From positions 7,991-71,990 of the forward strand of contig JAEZJW010000106.1 in the NCBI GenBank assembly GCA_023415595.1: a DNA stretch of 64,000 bases. Reading direction: 5' to 3'. Under the pieces are notes generated by a model, which searched no databases, was not told where the DNA came from, and saw only the letters and a program-made list of their open reading frames with translations. How positions within the stretch are numbered: the first letter of the stretch is position 1; each line of letters starts with the position of its first letter. Origin of the DNA: Bacillota bacterium (GTDB taxonomy: Bacteria; Bacillota; Clostridia; Lachnospirales; Lachnospiraceae). This document shows positions 17,907 to 29,308 of this stretch, piece by piece. The position numbers and the translations under genes were made by a program.

Positions 17907-19298
17907 TTAAGTTTCGGTCACATTCTCTGCGTCCACTGCATTAAGTTGTGGCTTTACGACAGATTTTCCCTTCCACTTTCCTGACAGCACCCTTAGGATA
18001 CCTACGATTCCGGTAACAAACCAGGTGATTGCTGTTGCCCAGAAGATTCCCTTAAAACCAATCTGAGCCGCTAAAAAGCTTGAGAAGGTAACTCTGCAGA
18101 CTACCTCAGTAAAACCCATGGCCATGGGAACATGGATATCGCCGGAGCCGCTCAGGAAATTCCTTGTTATAAAGATCATACCGACGAAGGTATAGAAGAA
18201 GCTGGTGATCCTGATTCCTTGTACCCCATAGGTCACCACCTCGATATCCTCCTTCTTCGTAAAGAGTCTCATCAAGTATTCTCCTCCATAGTACAGCGTC
18301 GGAAGCATAATCAGACTGAAGATCAGGATAAGGACTGTTGCTGATTTCATTCCTTTCTTCACTCTGTCGATATTGCCTGCTCCCACATTCTGTCCGGTAA
18401 AGGAGGCTACTGCCGCTCCCAGGGACATGCCCGGCTGCAGTACCAGCTGCTCGATACGGTTTACCACCGTAGCCGCGGCCATGATGGTTTCCTGGAAACC
18501 ATTGATGACTCCCTGCAGCACCATGATGGAAATAGAAACAAAGGAATTCTGAAGTGCCACCGGGATTCCCAGCCGGATACACTTACGGAAGATAGCAGCA
18601 TCCGGTTTGAATTCCTTAAGAGGTATTCTAAGCAGCTTAACCTTCGCCATAGCATATAGGATACAGCCGATGGCTGAGACCCATTGCGAGATGATAGTTG
18701 CAATCGCCACACCTGCCACACCCCAATGAAAAACAATTACAAATATCAAATCTAATACTACATTCAACAGACTGGCTATGATCAGAAAAATCAGCGGAGT
18801 TATAGAATCCCCCAATGCTCTTAAGACCGCAGCCATGCCGTTATAACAGGCAACACCGAGTATTCCGGCATAGGTTATCTTCATATAGAGATCGGACATG
18901 CCGATGATATTCTCAGGGGTGTTCAATAGCTCCAGCAACCATCGGCTTGAAAAGAAGCCTATGGTGCCCATGATCAGTGAAGCACCGATGATGATATAAG
19001 CCGCTGTCGTAAAGCCCTTCCTGACGTTATCATAATCCTTGGCACCAAAATACTGTGAAATTACGATGGAGATTCCGGCCGACAAGCCAAAGGTCAGACC
19101 GAAGATAAGGAAAATCAGGGAACTCGTAGCCCCCACTGCCGCCAGAGCTTCATAATTGACAAACTTGCCCACAACAATGGAGTCCACCATATTGTAAAAC
19201 TGCTGGAATAGGTTTCCGATCAGCATCGGCAGCGAAAATTGCAGGATTAATTTAGTAGGTGACCCATTGGTCATGTCTCGGGTGATTGATCTGGCCAT
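17907..19298 (-). CDS. MATE family efflux transporter
   Basis: This is a twelve-helix MatE transporter of 463 residues with two related halves, the first beginning at LILQFSLPMLIGNLFQQFYNMVDSIVVGKF and the second at FRKCIRLGIPVALQNSFVSISIMVLQG. MATE proteins export cationic drugs or metabolites by Na+ or H+ antiport. The protein is closest in style to the DinF/NorM-like clade common in Clostridia. The start is ATG 19296-19298 (MARSITRDMT), with GAGGTG upstream; an ATG at 19310 is in frame but has a poorer ribosome site. The gene is divergent from the Ca2+-ATPase gene. The substrate is unknown. Confidence 0.92.
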   Translation of the reverse strand: MARSITRDMTNGSPTKLILQFSLPMLIGNLFQQFYNMVDSIVVGKFVNYEALAAVGATSSLIFLIFGLTFGLSAGISIVISQYFGAKDYDNVRKGFTTAAYIIIGASLIMGTIGFFSSRWLLELLNTPENIIGMSDLYMKITYAGILGVACYNGMAAVLRALGDSITPLIFLIIASLLNVVLDLIFVIVFHWGVAGVAIATIISQWVSAIGCILYAMAKVKLLRIPLKEFKPDAAIFRKCIRLGIPVALQNSFVSISIMVLQGVINGFQETIMAAATVVNRIEQLVLQPGMSLGAAVASFTGQNVGAGNIDRVKKGMKSATVLILIFSLIMLPTLYYGGEYLMRLFTKKEDIEVVTYGVQGIRITSFFYTFVGMIFITRNFLSGSGDIHVPMAMGFTEVVCRVTFSSFLAAQIGFKGIFWATAITWFVTGIVGILRVLSGKWKGKSVVKPQLNAVDAENVTET

Positions 19299-19480
19299 TA
19301 CACACCTCATCCATTCTTCTGATTAGTAGAGTATATACCATATTTTCTCGCGAAGTAAATGTTTTATTTCATATTATTTATGTCGTATCATGTCCCCGGT
19401 ATTCTGATAAGTTCCCTAATCATAATCCTACCCTTGTTTCATATAATTAAAGGAAGATTGACCAAACCATGGAGGTTACT

Positions 19481-22180
19481 ATGCAGTGGCATAATATGTC
19501 CATCGAAGAAGCTCTGAAAGAGCTTAACACCAGTATCGATCATGGCCTGACAACGAAGGAGGCTAAACGTCGGCAGCAGACCTATGGCAGAAATATCTTG
19601 GAGGTAAAAAAGGGAAAGAGTCTTTTCAGAAAATTCATATCCCAGTTCGCTGATTTCATGATCATCATACTGATCTTTGCTGCAGTACTTTCCTTTGTCG
19701 TATCCTATCTGGATGGCGAACCTGATTTTATAGATCCTGTCATTATCATGCTGATCATCAATTTAAACGCCACCCTGGGTGTTCTGCAGGAGACCAGGGC
19801 GGAGAAAGCGCTTGAGGCTCTGAAGAAGCTTTCCGCTCCTACCGCCCATGTACTGAGAGATAAGAAATTTCATGAAATCGACGCAGCCGAGCTGGTACCG
19901 GGGGATATCATCCTGCTGGAGACCGGCTGTTTCGTTCCTGCGGACGCAAGACTCCTGTCTTCTGTAAACCTTAAGGTAGAAGAAGCCTCTCTGACCGGGG
20001 AATCACACCCGGTGGAGAAAGAAGCAGAGCTCAGACTGAAGCCCGATACGAACCTGGCAGACCGGATTAACCTTGTCCTGTCAACCAGTACAATCATCTA
20101 TGGGAGAGGCTTGGCAGTTGTGACGGAGACCGGGATGAATACACAGGTCGGACACATTGCAAAGCTCATTATGGAGGATGAGACCCCCATGACTCCTCTG
20201 CAGAAGAGGCTGGCGAAAACCGGGAAGGTACTTGGCACCGCAGCCCTGATTATCTGTATCATTATATTTGTCCTCGGTATTCTTAAGAAGTTGCCCATCT
20301 TCGATATGTTCATGACCTCGGTAAGTCTGGCAGTGGCTGCCATTCCCGAAGGGCTGCCTGCGATCGTGACCATCATGCTTTCCCTTGGTGTGCAGCGCAT
20401 GGCAAAGAAGAATGCAGTCATCCGAAAGCTTCCTGCCGTTGAAACTTTGGGGAGTGCTACTGTCATCTGCTCTGATAAGACAGGAACCCTGACACAGAAT
20501 GTCATGACCGTAACCGAGCTCTGCTCCTTAAGCGGTAAGGAGAAGTTGTCGGGTGAGTTCGGGACATTTCTTCTCTCCCATGCAGCCCTCTGTAATGATG
20601 CCATTCTTCAGCAAGAGAACAAACAGATCTCCGTCAGCGGTGAACCAACAGAAAAAGCTCTGGTCCTGGCAGCCTATCATGCAGGAGCTAATAAATTAAA
20701 TCTGGATTCAACTTATGAACGAGTGTCCGAAATCCCCTTTGATTCAGCCCGTAAGCTGATGACCACTGTTCATAAATCACCCGATAACACTTACCGTAGT
20801 ATCACAAAGGGTGCCTTTGATTTCCTGCTGAATAAATGCACCCATATCTATCAGAATGGGAAGCAGTACCCCCTGACCAGTGCGGAGAGAAGCAGGCTGA
20901 CGGCACTGAATAATTCCATGACAGAGCGGGCCCTCAGAGTTATCGCCGTATCCTATAAAAATATCACGGCACCCGGTAAGAAGCTTCTTCCTTCTGAACT
21001 GGAGAATGGCCTTACCTTCATCGGTCTGATCGGCATGATCGATCCTCCCAGAGAAGAAGTGAAGGACGCTGTTCTGTTATGCCGACAGGCCGGTATTAAG
21101 CCGGTGATGATTACGGGAGATCATGTCCTGACAGCCAAAGCAATCGCAAAGGATCTCGGAATTCTCACCAGTCAGAGTGAGGCTATTACCGGTGATGAGC
21201 TGTCCCGGTTAGATTCTGAAGGCTTAAATAAAGTGATTGACAGATACAGTGTATTTGCCAGGGTATCCCCGGAGCATAAGGTCAGGATCGTGAAGGCATT
21301 CCAGAGCAGGGGTGAGGTGGTAGCCATGACCGGTGACGGAGTGAATGATGCCCCGGCACTGAAAGCAGCTGACATCGGCTGTGCGATGGGTATCACCGGA
21401 ACCGATGTAGCGAAGAATGCCTCCGATATGATTCTGACGGATGACAATTTCGCCACAATCGTATCTGCGGTGAAGGAAGGTCGGGGTATCTATGATAATA
21501 TCCGAAAAGCAGTCCATTTCCTGTTGTCCAGTAATATCGGCGAGATCCTGACGATCTTCGTCGCCATCCTCTTAGGTCTGCCCACACCGCTAGTCGCCGT
21601 TCAGCTGCTCTGGGTTAATCTCGTCACTGATTCCCTGCCTGCCATTTCCCTGGGTGTTGAGCCGGCAGCGAAGGATATCATGAAGAAGAAGCCGATCCCG
21701 CCGAATAAGGGCATGTTTGCGGATGGTCTTGCCTTCCAGATCTTATTTGAAGGTGTAATGATCGGTTCCCTGGCATTGGCAGCTTTTGTGATCGGTTTTC
21801 GTTTCTTCGACCAGCGAGCTTTATTCGACTCCTTATCAGAGCAGCTCTCCGGTGGGGAACCCGGCGTATATATTCCCTGGGTCGGAAGGACTATGGCATT
21901 TGCTGTCTTAAGCCTGTCACAGCTGTTCCACTCCTTTAATATGAGAAGCAGTCATTCTTTGGCAGAGATCGGTCTGTTCACAAACCGCAAACTGGTTTAC
22001 TCGTTCCTGATCTGCTCTGCGCTGCAGATTATTGTTATTACAATTCCGCCTCTTGCGGCTATCTTCCAGGTTGTACCTCTGACCGTTAGGCAATGGGCTA
22101 TCGTACTGCTCCTATCCATTATGCCGATCGTCGTAGTAGAGCTTCAGAAGAAAGTAAATGCAGCATTTTCCAATAAATAA
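19481..22180 (+). CDS. Cation-transporting P-type ATPase, Ca2+ type (P2A)
   Basis: The layout is that of SERCA/PMR1-like pumps: N-terminal cation-ATPase domain (residues ~5-70), actuator domain with LTGES, M4 with PEGLPA, phosphorylation Asp332 in SDKTGTLT, nucleotide-binding KGAFD, MVTGD-like MITGD and TGDGVNDAP hinge, M6 with NLVTDSLPA, and C-terminal helices to residue 899. The PEGLP and N-x-x-T-D residues are those that bind Ca2+ in M4 and M6. GGAGG five bases before ATG 19481 decides the start over an ATG at 19469. It probably exports Ca2+ (as in Listeria LMCA1); Mn2+ or other ions are possible. Confidence 0.93.
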   Translation: MQWHNMSIEEALKELNTSIDHGLTTKEAKRRQQTYGRNILEVKKGKSLFRKFISQFADFMIIILIFAAVLSFVVSYLDGEPDFIDPVIIMLIINLNATLGVLQETRAEKALEALKKLSAPTAHVLRDKKFHEIDAAELVPGDIILLETGCFVPADARLLSSVNLKVEEASLTGESHPVEKEAELRLKPDTNLADRINLVLSTSTIIYGRGLAVVTETGMNTQVGHIAKLIMEDETPMTPLQKRLAKTGKVLGTAALIICIIIFVLGILKKLPIFDMFMTSVSLAVAAIPEGLPAIVTIMLSLGVQRMAKKNAVIRKLPAVETLGSATVICSDKTGTLTQNVMTVTELCSLSGKEKLSGEFGTFLLSHAALCNDAILQQENKQISVSGEPTEKALVLAAYHAGANKLNLDSTYERVSEIPFDSARKLMTTVHKSPDNTYRSITKGAFDFLLNKCTHIYQNGKQYPLTSAERSRLTALNNSMTERALRVIAVSYKNITAPGKKLLPSELENGLTFIGLIGMIDPPREEVKDAVLLCRQAGIKPVMITGDHVLTAKAIAKDLGILTSQSEAITGDELSRLDSEGLNKVIDRYSVFARVSPEHKVRIVKAFQSRGEVVAMTGDGVNDAPALKAADIGCAMGITGTDVAKNASDMILTDDNFATIVSAVKEGRGIYDNIRKAVHFLLSSNIGEILTIFVAILLGLPTPLVAVQLLWVNLVTDSLPAISLGVEPAAKDIMKKKPIPPNKGMFADGLAFQILFEGVMIGSLALAAFVIGFRFFDQRALFDSLSEQLSGGEPGVYIPWVGRTMAFAVLSLSQLFHSFNMRSSHSLAEIGLFTNRKLVYSFLICSALQIIVITIPPLAAIFQVVPLTVRQWAIVLLLSIMPIVVVELQKKVNAAFSNK

Positions 22181-22280
22181 GCTTGGATTATTAATGCTAG
22201 CTGGTACAGAATCTGCTTGAATATTTCCAATTTTCGTTATATAGTTATATGGTACCTATTCTATAATTTGAGGTGTTGGC

Positions 22281-22481
22281 ATGGACAAAAAGAAGGTGCA
22301 ATACGCTGCTCCGGTTAAGCCGTTTGAAGAATCCGTCTGGGACAGATGGAGTATGTATGACAACATGCCTTATGTATGGGATCCTGACCTGGGCGATACC
22401 AAACGCTTCACATTGGAAAGCGGCAACATCATTAAAGCTTACCGTTGTCTGATAACAGAACCCTTTGAGGTAAAACACTAA
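22281..22481 (+). CDS. Small uncharacterised protein, 66 residues
   Basis: This short protein is rich in aromatic residues (WDRWSMYDNMPYVWDPD) and has no TM segment or signal peptide. GAGGTG before ATG 22281 and its fit between two real genes on the same strand support translation. The MBL-fold hydrolase gene follows 42 bp later with its own ribosome site, so they are probably co-transcribed. I do not recognise it. Confidence 0.6.
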   Translation: MDKKKVQYAAPVKPFEESVWDRWSMYDNMPYVWDPDLGDTKRFTLESGNIIKAYRCLITEPFEVKH

Positions 22482-22523
22482 AGTAGATTAGGATGGAGAT
22501 AGGAAATATCGGGAGAACATATA

Positions 22524-23108
22524 ATGAATATCATAACCTTGAACTATAACGCAACCAATTGTTATCTGGTTCCCGTAACCGACGGCTGGCTATTAGTGGA
22601 TGCCGGCTGGCCGGATACCCTGTCACAATTCCTTCAGCTGCTGAATCAGAACGGTATACTGCTGAATGATATTAACTATATGGTCATTACACATTTCCAT
22701 CCTGACCATGCAGGCCTTACCCAAAACCTGAAGGAATTCGGTGCGCGCCTGATCCTTCATAACTGCCAGGCTCCTTTCGTGAATAAGATCAATGCCTTCT
22801 TTAAGAAGAACCCGGCCTCACGCTTTAAGGATATCACCTTCGATCATAGTATTATAATGAGCGTGGAGGACAGCAGAAGCTTTTTAAAGGATATCGGATT
22901 GGATGGTGAGCTGCTGCCGACTCCCGGACATAGTGAGGACAGCATCAGTCTGGTGCTAGACCGGGGCTGTGCCTTTACCGGTGACCTTCCCGCCTTAGAT
23001 TTAGCGGAAGCATATGATGATCCGGTCATTATGTCAAGCTGGGAAGCCCTTAAATCTTGCGGCGTTAATAGAATCTATCCCGGGCATGGAGCTGCCTACG
23101 ACATCTAG
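22524..23108 (+). CDS. MBL-fold metallo-hydrolase
   Basis: This metallo-beta-lactamase-fold protein of 194 residues has the metal-binding HxHxDH motif (THFHPDHAG), a later His in LPTPGHSEDS, the bridging Asp in AFTGDLPA and the last His in IYPGHGAAY. Small members like this hydrolyse thioesters such as S-lactoylglutathione, or act as lactonases; the substrate is not clear from sequence. GGGAGA precedes ATG 22524. It follows the 66-residue gene in the same direction and ends before a hairpin shared with the convergent enolase gene. Confidence 0.9.
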   Translation: MNIITLNYNATNCYLVPVTDGWLLVDAGWPDTLSQFLQLLNQNGILLNDINYMVITHFHPDHAGLTQNLKEFGARLILHNCQAPFVNKINAFFKKNPASRFKDITFDHSIIMSVEDSRSFLKDIGLDGELLPTPGHSEDSISLVLDRGCAFTGDLPALDLAEAYDDPVIMSSWEALKSCGVNRIYPGHGAAYDI

Positions 23109-23266
23109 TCCGGATGATATGAAAGTATACCTGCATTAATCACCTTCTCATACATTAAGACTGTCAACCAAGGCACGCTCGCATACAAACATACAGGGTT
23201 AATGTAAGCTTCGCCTTAACGTATATAGCTGAATGCCAGACTAACAGACATTCAGTAATTATGTAT

Positions 23267-23311
23267 TAAAAATCCCGCTCCTGTCCTTAGGTAGGTACAG
23301 CAGCGGGATTT
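23267..23311 (-). terminator. Terminator of eno (shared hairpin)
   Basis: AAATCCCGCTGCTGT pairs with ACAGGAGCGGGATTT (23271-23311) and is followed on the minus strand by TTTTTAA. It lies 40 bp past the eno stop and could also end the convergent MBL unit. Confidence 0.85.
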
Positions 23312-23351
23312 CTTATAGGAATATCAAATATACATTTAAAAGTGTTTCATC

Positions 23352-24659
<1,308 letters not shown>

Positions 24660-24806
24660 CTATCTTCCTTTCTTCCATTGTTATTAATTTTATGGCATAT
24701 TTCCTTGATATTATCTGCTTCAATAAGGAAAGTATTCTCCCTACCTACTTATTACCATTTTTGCATCCTGCAGTCTGTGATTTAAATCACATTATTGTAT
24801 AGATTC

Positions 24807-24835
24807 TTTACTTATATAACCTGCAGTGGTATATT
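24807..24835 (+). promoter_or_regulatory. Candidate promoter of the M32 carboxypeptidase (339-bp gap)
   Basis: TTTACT (24807-24812) and TATATT (24830-24835) are 17 bp apart. They lie in the A+T-rich 24657-24995 gap between divergent eno and the carboxypeptidase gene. It implies a ~155-nt leader with no recognised riboswitch. I saw no gene in the gap. Confidence 0.45.
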
Positions 24836-24995
24836 ATGGTATACATAACATTATTTTATAAGATTTTACTCTCTTCGGCAAGCCAAATATCTTATTATTT
24901 TATGGAGAATATTGGTTTACTATGCCGTTTAATTATTGAAATACTAATGAAAGAATGACGTTTGATAAAGTCAAGCAAGACTATAGGAGGTTAAT

Positions 24996-26501
24996 ATGAG
25001 CAAAACTTTTGAAAAATTACAGCCCTATCTTGATAAATCCATGGCCCTGCAGACCGCCCGTAATCTGTTCGAATGGGATGATCAGACCATAGCACCCTTT
25101 GAAGCCGCGGATTATACCTCGAAGGTCATCGGAATCCTCTCCGACGAATACATGAAGAGTCTGATTAATGATGATGTCCGAAAGCTGCTTAAGAAGCTTA
25201 GGGAGGAGGATGAGCAGAAGGAACTGACTGACACCGAGAAAGCGATTGTGAAGAAGATCAGCAGAAAATATGAGGAACTGGAAAGTATCCCTCCCGAGGA
25301 ATATCGGGCTTTTATCGAATTGACCTCTATCTCAAGCCGTAAATGGTCTAAAGCCAGAAAGGATAACAAATTCGAGGATTTTGCCCCCTATCTGAAGAAG
25401 GTCATTGATTATAAGAAGAAATTTGCCGGTTATCGTGCTAAGAAGGGCCAGGAGCCCTATGAGGTATTGCTGGCCGATTATGAGGAGTGCTTTGCGATCA
25501 AAGATCTGGACCCCTTCTTCGAAAAGATCAAGCAGGAGGTGATCCCCTTGCTGAAGGAGGTTGGAGGGAAGGCAGAGACCATAGATAAAAGCTACAACTA
25601 TTTAAAATACGATATAGAGAGTCAGAAGGAATTCTGTAAGTTCTTAAGCGGCTATGTAGGCTTTGATTTTAATCGCGGTGTCATCGGAGAAAGTGCCCAT
25701 CCGTTTACCATGCAGCTGCATAACCATGATGTTCGTATCACAGACCGTTATATGGAGGATAATCTGGAAAGTGCCATGTTCTCCATTATCCATGAGACAG
25801 GACATGCGATTTATGAAATGAATGTTGATGATGCTCTGACCCAGACTCCTGTGGGAGAAGGTGCTTCCATGGGAATGCACGAATCCCAATCCCGCTTCTA
25901 TGAAAATGTAATCGGACGAAGCAAGGCCTTCTGGATCCCGATCTATGATAAGCTGGTGGAGACCTATCCGGAGAATCTTAAGAATATCGATCTGGATCAT
26001 TTCATCCGTGGAATTAATAAGGCGGCACCCAGCCTGATTCGTACGGAAGCCGATGAGCTCTCCTATACGATCCACATCATCATCCGCTATGAGATTGAGA
26101 AAATGCTGTTCAGTGAGGAGATTGATGTGAACCAGCTTCCGGAGATTTGGAATAAGAAGTATCAGGATTATATGGGAATCACACCTCCGGATAATGCCCA
26201 GGGCATCCTACAGGATACTCATTGGTCCTGGGGGGAATTCGGATATTTCCCCTCCTATGCAGTAGGAACTGCGGTAGCCTCTCAGCTCTATGCGAAAATG
26301 ACGGAGGTCATGCCCATCGAGGAGTATCTGGAAAAGGGTAATCTTACCCCTATCCGGGAATTCTTACGTGACCAGGTTCATAAATACGGTGCAACGAAAA
26401 CTACCAACCAGATCCTTAAGGATGTCACCGGAGAGGAATTCAACGCAGATTATTATATCAAATATCTGAAGGAGAAATATTCTGAGCTTTATCAACTGTA
26501 G
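24996..26501 (+). CDS. M32 family metallo-carboxypeptidase
   Basis: This thermostable carboxypeptidase 1 (Taq carboxypeptidase) family member of 501 residues removes C-terminal amino acids from peptides in the cytoplasm. The zinc motif HETGH is at 266-270 (IIHETGHAIYE), the third ligand is in MGMHESQSRFYEN, and the family signature near FIRTEADELSYTIHIIIRYEIEK (shown in part as RTEADELSY) is intact. There is no signal peptide. AGGAGG with good spacing precedes ATG 24996. It is a single-gene unit with a long palindrome downstream. Confidence 0.95.
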   Translation: MSKTFEKLQPYLDKSMALQTARNLFEWDDQTIAPFEAADYTSKVIGILSDEYMKSLINDDVRKLLKKLREEDEQKELTDTEKAIVKKISRKYEELESIPPEEYRAFIELTSISSRKWSKARKDNKFEDFAPYLKKVIDYKKKFAGYRAKKGQEPYEVLLADYEECFAIKDLDPFFEKIKQEVIPLLKEVGGKAETIDKSYNYLKYDIESQKEFCKFLSGYVGFDFNRGVIGESAHPFTMQLHNHDVRITDRYMEDNLESAMFSIIHETGHAIYEMNVDDALTQTPVGEGASMGMHESQSRFYENVIGRSKAFWIPIYDKLVETYPENLKNIDLDHFIRGINKAAPSLIRTEADELSYTIHIIIRYEIEKMLFSEEIDVNQLPEIWNKKYQDYMGITPPDNAQGILQDTHWSWGEFGYFPSYAVGTAVASQLYAKMTEVMPIEEYLEKGNLTPIREFLRDQVHKYGATKTTNQILKDVTGEEFNADYYIKYLKEKYSELYQL

Positions 26502-26585
26502 AGCCATCCATAGAACAGTTTCTTGATCTAGATTAACTACAGTCATAGGAAAGCCTTAGATATCGTCATTATACACCATATCAGG

Positions 26586-26655
26586 GGAAGGCTGTTGCCT
26601 GCTAACTATTAAGATGCATTCTGCATCTTTATCAGTTATTCTGCAACAGCCTTCC
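26586..26655 (+). terminator. Two-stem palindrome after the carboxypeptidase gene
   Basis: The outer 13-bp arms GGAAGGCTGTTGC (26586-26598) and GCAACAGCCTTCC (26643-26655) enclose a second stem, AAGATGCA/TGCATCTT (26611-26629). No strong T run follows. It probably ends transcription, and it is the main structure in the 26502-26910 gap besides the argH promoter. Confidence 0.65.
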
Positions 26656-26776
26656 ATTGATTTATAACTCCTCGAATCGGCTTCCAGGATTCTTTGGTTT
26701 TCGCTCTTAGTATATCTATATTAAAATTATTAAACTGATTATTTAGTAATATTAATGTATAATTATAAATTTTCTC

Positions 26777-26805
26777 TTGCAATATCCCGGAAAACAAGTT
26801 AATAT
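26777..26805 (+). promoter_or_regulatory. Candidate promoter of argH
   Basis: TTGCAA (26777-26782), a 17-bp spacer and TAATAT (26800-26805) lie about 105 bp before argH. An A+T-rich dyad just upstream (about 26752-26772) loosely resembles an ARG box, but the match is weak. Confidence 0.5.
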
Positions 26806-26910
26806 AGATTCAATCATAAAATCGGACGGTTGCAACTTTAAACCTGCCGGACCAACACATGTATTGATATTACTATTGTCACAATTTACTGATAGAAACG
26901 AGGCAGGGAC

Positions 26911-28284
26911 ATGAAGCTTTGGGGCGGACGTTTTACCAAAAAAACCGATCAGCTGGTACATAATTTTAATGCATCCATCTCCTTCGACCAGAAATTCTTC
27001 CGTCAGGATATCGAGGGCAGCATTGCCCATGTTACGATGCTGGCAAAGCAGGGAATTATCAGCGATTCAGAGAAGGAAAGTATCATTAAAGGTCTATCCG
27101 GCATTCTGGAGGATATTATAAACGGAATTCTGATGATTGATGACGAGCATGAGGATATCCACAGCTTTGTAGAGGCTCATCTGATCAGCCGCATCGGTGA
27201 AGCGGGCAAGAAGCTGCATACCGGAAGAAGCCGCAATGATCAGGTTGCCCTTGACATGAAGCTTTATATCAGGGATGAGATTACCGAACTGGATGGCTTA
27301 ATAAAGAACCTCCTGGTGACTCTGCACGGGATCATGAAGGCTCATACCGGAACCTTTATGCCGGGCTTTACCCATCTGCAGAAAGCACAACCAGTTACCC
27401 TCTCCCACCACATCGGTGCATATTTTGAGATGTTTAAGAGAGACCGATTCCGACTGGCTGATTGTAAAGCCCGTATGAATTATTCTCCCTTAGGTTCCGG
27501 TGCACTGGCAGGGACCACCTACCCGCTGGATCGCGAGTATACTGCAGAACTGCTGGGCTTTGACGGTCCCACCTTAAACAGCATGGACGGTGTTTCTGAC
27601 CGGGATTATCTGATTGAGCTCTTAAGTGCACTTTCCACCATTATGATGCACCTAAGCCGTTTTAGTGAAGAAATCATCCTATGGAACAGCAACGAATATA
27701 GGTTTATTGAACTGGATGATGCCTACTCTACAGGCTCCTCCATTATGCCCCAGAAGAAAAACCCGGATATCGCCGAGCTGGTCAGGGGCAAGACAGGACG
27801 TGTCTATGGAGCGCTGGTTTCCCTGCTTACCACGATGAAGGGACTTCCACTAGCCTATAACAAGGATATGCAGGAGGATAAGGAACTGACCTTTGATGCG
27901 ATAGATACCGTGAAGGGCTGTTTGTCCCTGTTCAATGGTATGGCGGCATCCATGAGCTTCAATAAAAACGTTATGGCTGCCAGTGCGAAGAAGGGGTTTA
28001 CCAATGCTACGGATGCTGCTGACTACCTGGTAGGTAAGGGTGTACCGTTCCGTGATGCTCATGGAATCATCGGACAGCTGGTACTCTGCTGTATTGATAA
28101 GAATATTTCTCTGGAGGAACTGAGCCTGGAGGAATATAAGGCTATCAGCCCCGTATTTGAACAGGATATCTATGAAGCCATCAGCCTCACCGCCTGTGTT
28201 GAGAAGCGTAACATCATCGGGGCACCCGGACAGGAAGCGATGGCTAAGGTGATATCACAGAATGAAAGTTATTTGGATATGTAA
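26911..28284 (+). CDS. argH: Argininosuccinate lyase
   Basis: ArgH splits argininosuccinate into arginine and fumarate, the last step of arginine synthesis. The N-terminal [10 protein letters not shown] is typical, [12 protein letters not shown] and TPLSH-like QPVTLSHH are present, and the fumarase/aspartase signature [12 protein letters not shown] lies at about residues 275-286 with its catalytic Ser. The length of 457 residues is normal for the family. GAGGCAGGGA lies before ATG 26911. argG is not beside it, so it is a lone gene here, with its own terminator. Confidence 0.97.
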   Translation: MKLWGGRFTKKTDQLVHNFNASISFDQKFFRQDIEGSIAHVTMLAKQGIISDSEKESIIKGLSGILEDIINGILMIDDEHEDIHSFVEAHLISRIGEAGKKLHTGRSRNDQVALDMKLYIRDEITELDGLIKNLLVTLHGIMKAHTGTFMPGFTHLQKAQPVTLSHHIGAYFEMFKRDRFRLADCKARMNYSPLGSGALAGTTYPLDREYTAELLGFDGPTLNSMDGVSDRDYLIELLSALSTIMMHLSRFSEEIILWNSNEYRFIELDDAYSTGSSIMPQKKNPDIAELVRGKTGRVYGALVSLLTTMKGLPLAYNKDMQEDKELTFDAIDTVKGCLSLFNGMAASMSFNKNVMAASAKKGFTNATDAADYLVGKGVPFRDAHGIIGQLVLCCIDKNISLEELSLEEYKAISPVFEQDIYEAISLTACVEKRNIIGAPGQEAMAKVISQNESYLDM

Positions 28285-28337
28285 GATAAACTTTATCTTC
28301 ATATAATGTTAGCTTACCGAGGGGGAAGAGCTAATAA

Positions 28338-28382
28338 GGAAGGCCGTAAAGCTGGGTACGACCATGCTTTACGGCCTTCTCA
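28338..28382 (+). terminator. Terminator between argH and sdpI
   Basis: A 14-15-bp inverted repeat, GAAGGCCGTAAAGC (28339-28352) with GCTTTACGGCCTTC (28366-28379), is placed where argH and sdpI converge. Confidence 0.8.
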
Positions 28383-28420
28383 TATTCAAATACGGATTTC
28401 TTAGTTACAGCCGGAAAGCA

Positions 28421-29014
28421 TTATCGTTTCCCACTGATGTGCTGGTAATAATACCAGCCTGAATATAACCCTGGAATCAGCACCCATGCCATAATACTGT
28501 ATTTGATGAAGTCCTCCGGCTGTCCCAGGATACAACCAACAACCATGATAATGACAATGGGGAAGGTCAGGTATCCCAGCAGCTTATGGGCTACTCTCCA
28601 GGTCATCTCATCCCGTACGGTCCAAGGAAGCCTGAACCCTATATACCTGTTGAACGGTAGCTTCGGTGCAGCATTACCTATCACAATCATGATGCCAGCC
28701 GCCAATATCGTACCGAATAACTCTTCTTCCTCAAGGATATAGGACTTGACCGCAGGAACCCACTGTACGACACCGAAGAAAAAGAGGATCAGTGCCATGG
28801 TAAGATAGTTTAGCCTCTTCATGGTCCTTACCTTAGGATTTTCCTTTGACAGGCCCGCAATTCGATGTGTGAAGAGATCCAACAGGATCAATGCTATAAA
28901 GGTTAGCAGCCCTATGAGTACCAGCCATAGCTCCGAGGATGGCAGGAACAAGCCTGCTCCTAAAACTATGATTGAGAGGATGCACAGGATCCATCTTAAT
29001 GTCTTATGATTCAT
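28421..29014 (-). CDS. sdpI: SdpI family membrane protein
   Basis: This integral membrane protein has six hydrophobic segments and the SdpI signature region FNRYIGFRLPWTVRDEMTWRVAH (shown as IGFRLPWTVRDE). In Bacillus subtilis SdpI gives immunity to the SdpC toxin and sequesters the repressor SdpR. No sdpC-like toxin gene is visible here, which is usual for the many orphan sdpRI pairs in Firmicutes. The start is ATG 29012-29014 with GGAGAG upstream; the gene overlaps the regulator gene by 11 bp, so the two are translationally coupled. A general role in envelope or peptide stress is inference. Confidence 0.85.
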   Translation of the reverse strand: MNHKTLRWILCILSIIVLGAGLFLPSSELWLVLIGLLTFIALILLDLFTHRIAGLSKENPKVRTMKRLNYLTMALILFFFGVVQWVPAVKSYILEEEELFGTILAAGIMIVIGNAAPKLPFNRYIGFRLPWTVRDEMTWRVAHKLLGYLTFPIVIIMVVGCILGQPEDFIKYSIMAWVLIPGLYSGWYYYQHISGKR

Positions 29015-29282
29015 TCTTCTTTCTCTCCTTTTCAAAAAAAGACATAAACCCACCGAGCGCTTCCTGCAGTACGGTAACATTAATCGAGTATATCACATAC
29101 TGCCCTTTCTTCTCTGACGTGACCAGTTCTGCCTCCCGAAGGATATCCAGATGCTTTGTCAGTGCCGGCTTGGAAATCGGAAACTTGTCTGCGATCTCTC
29201 CTGCCGTCATATCCCTTAAGCTTAATAATTTTAAGATTTCTCTACGGGTCGGATCCCCCAGTGCTTTGAAAACTCCAGCCAC
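29004..29282 (-). CDS. sdpR: ArsR/SdpR-type transcriptional repressor
   Basis: This winged-helix ArsR-family regulator of 92 residues has the recognition region KFPISKPALTKHLDIL and the wing YVIYSINVTVL. It lacks the Cys metal-binding box of ArsR/SmtB, matching the SdpR subgroup. The true start is GTG 29280-29282: AAAGGAGG sits seven bases upstream and is itself read as codons by the longer ATG frame, so that ATG is very unlikely. A perfect 16-bp palindrome lies at the promoter of this unit, suggesting autoregulation with the SdpI partner. Confidence 0.88.
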   Translation of the reverse strand: MAGVFKALGDPTRREILKLLSLRDMTAGEIADKFPISKPALTKHLDILREAELVTSEKKGQYVIYSINVTVLQEALGGFMSFFEKERKKNES

Positions 29283-29308
29283 TTTTATGCCTCCTTTCAT
29301 TTTATTAT

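Noticed and set aside
26752..26772. ArgR binding site before argH
   Set aside because: The A+T-rich dyad matches the ARG box only loosely, and such dyads are common in this genome.
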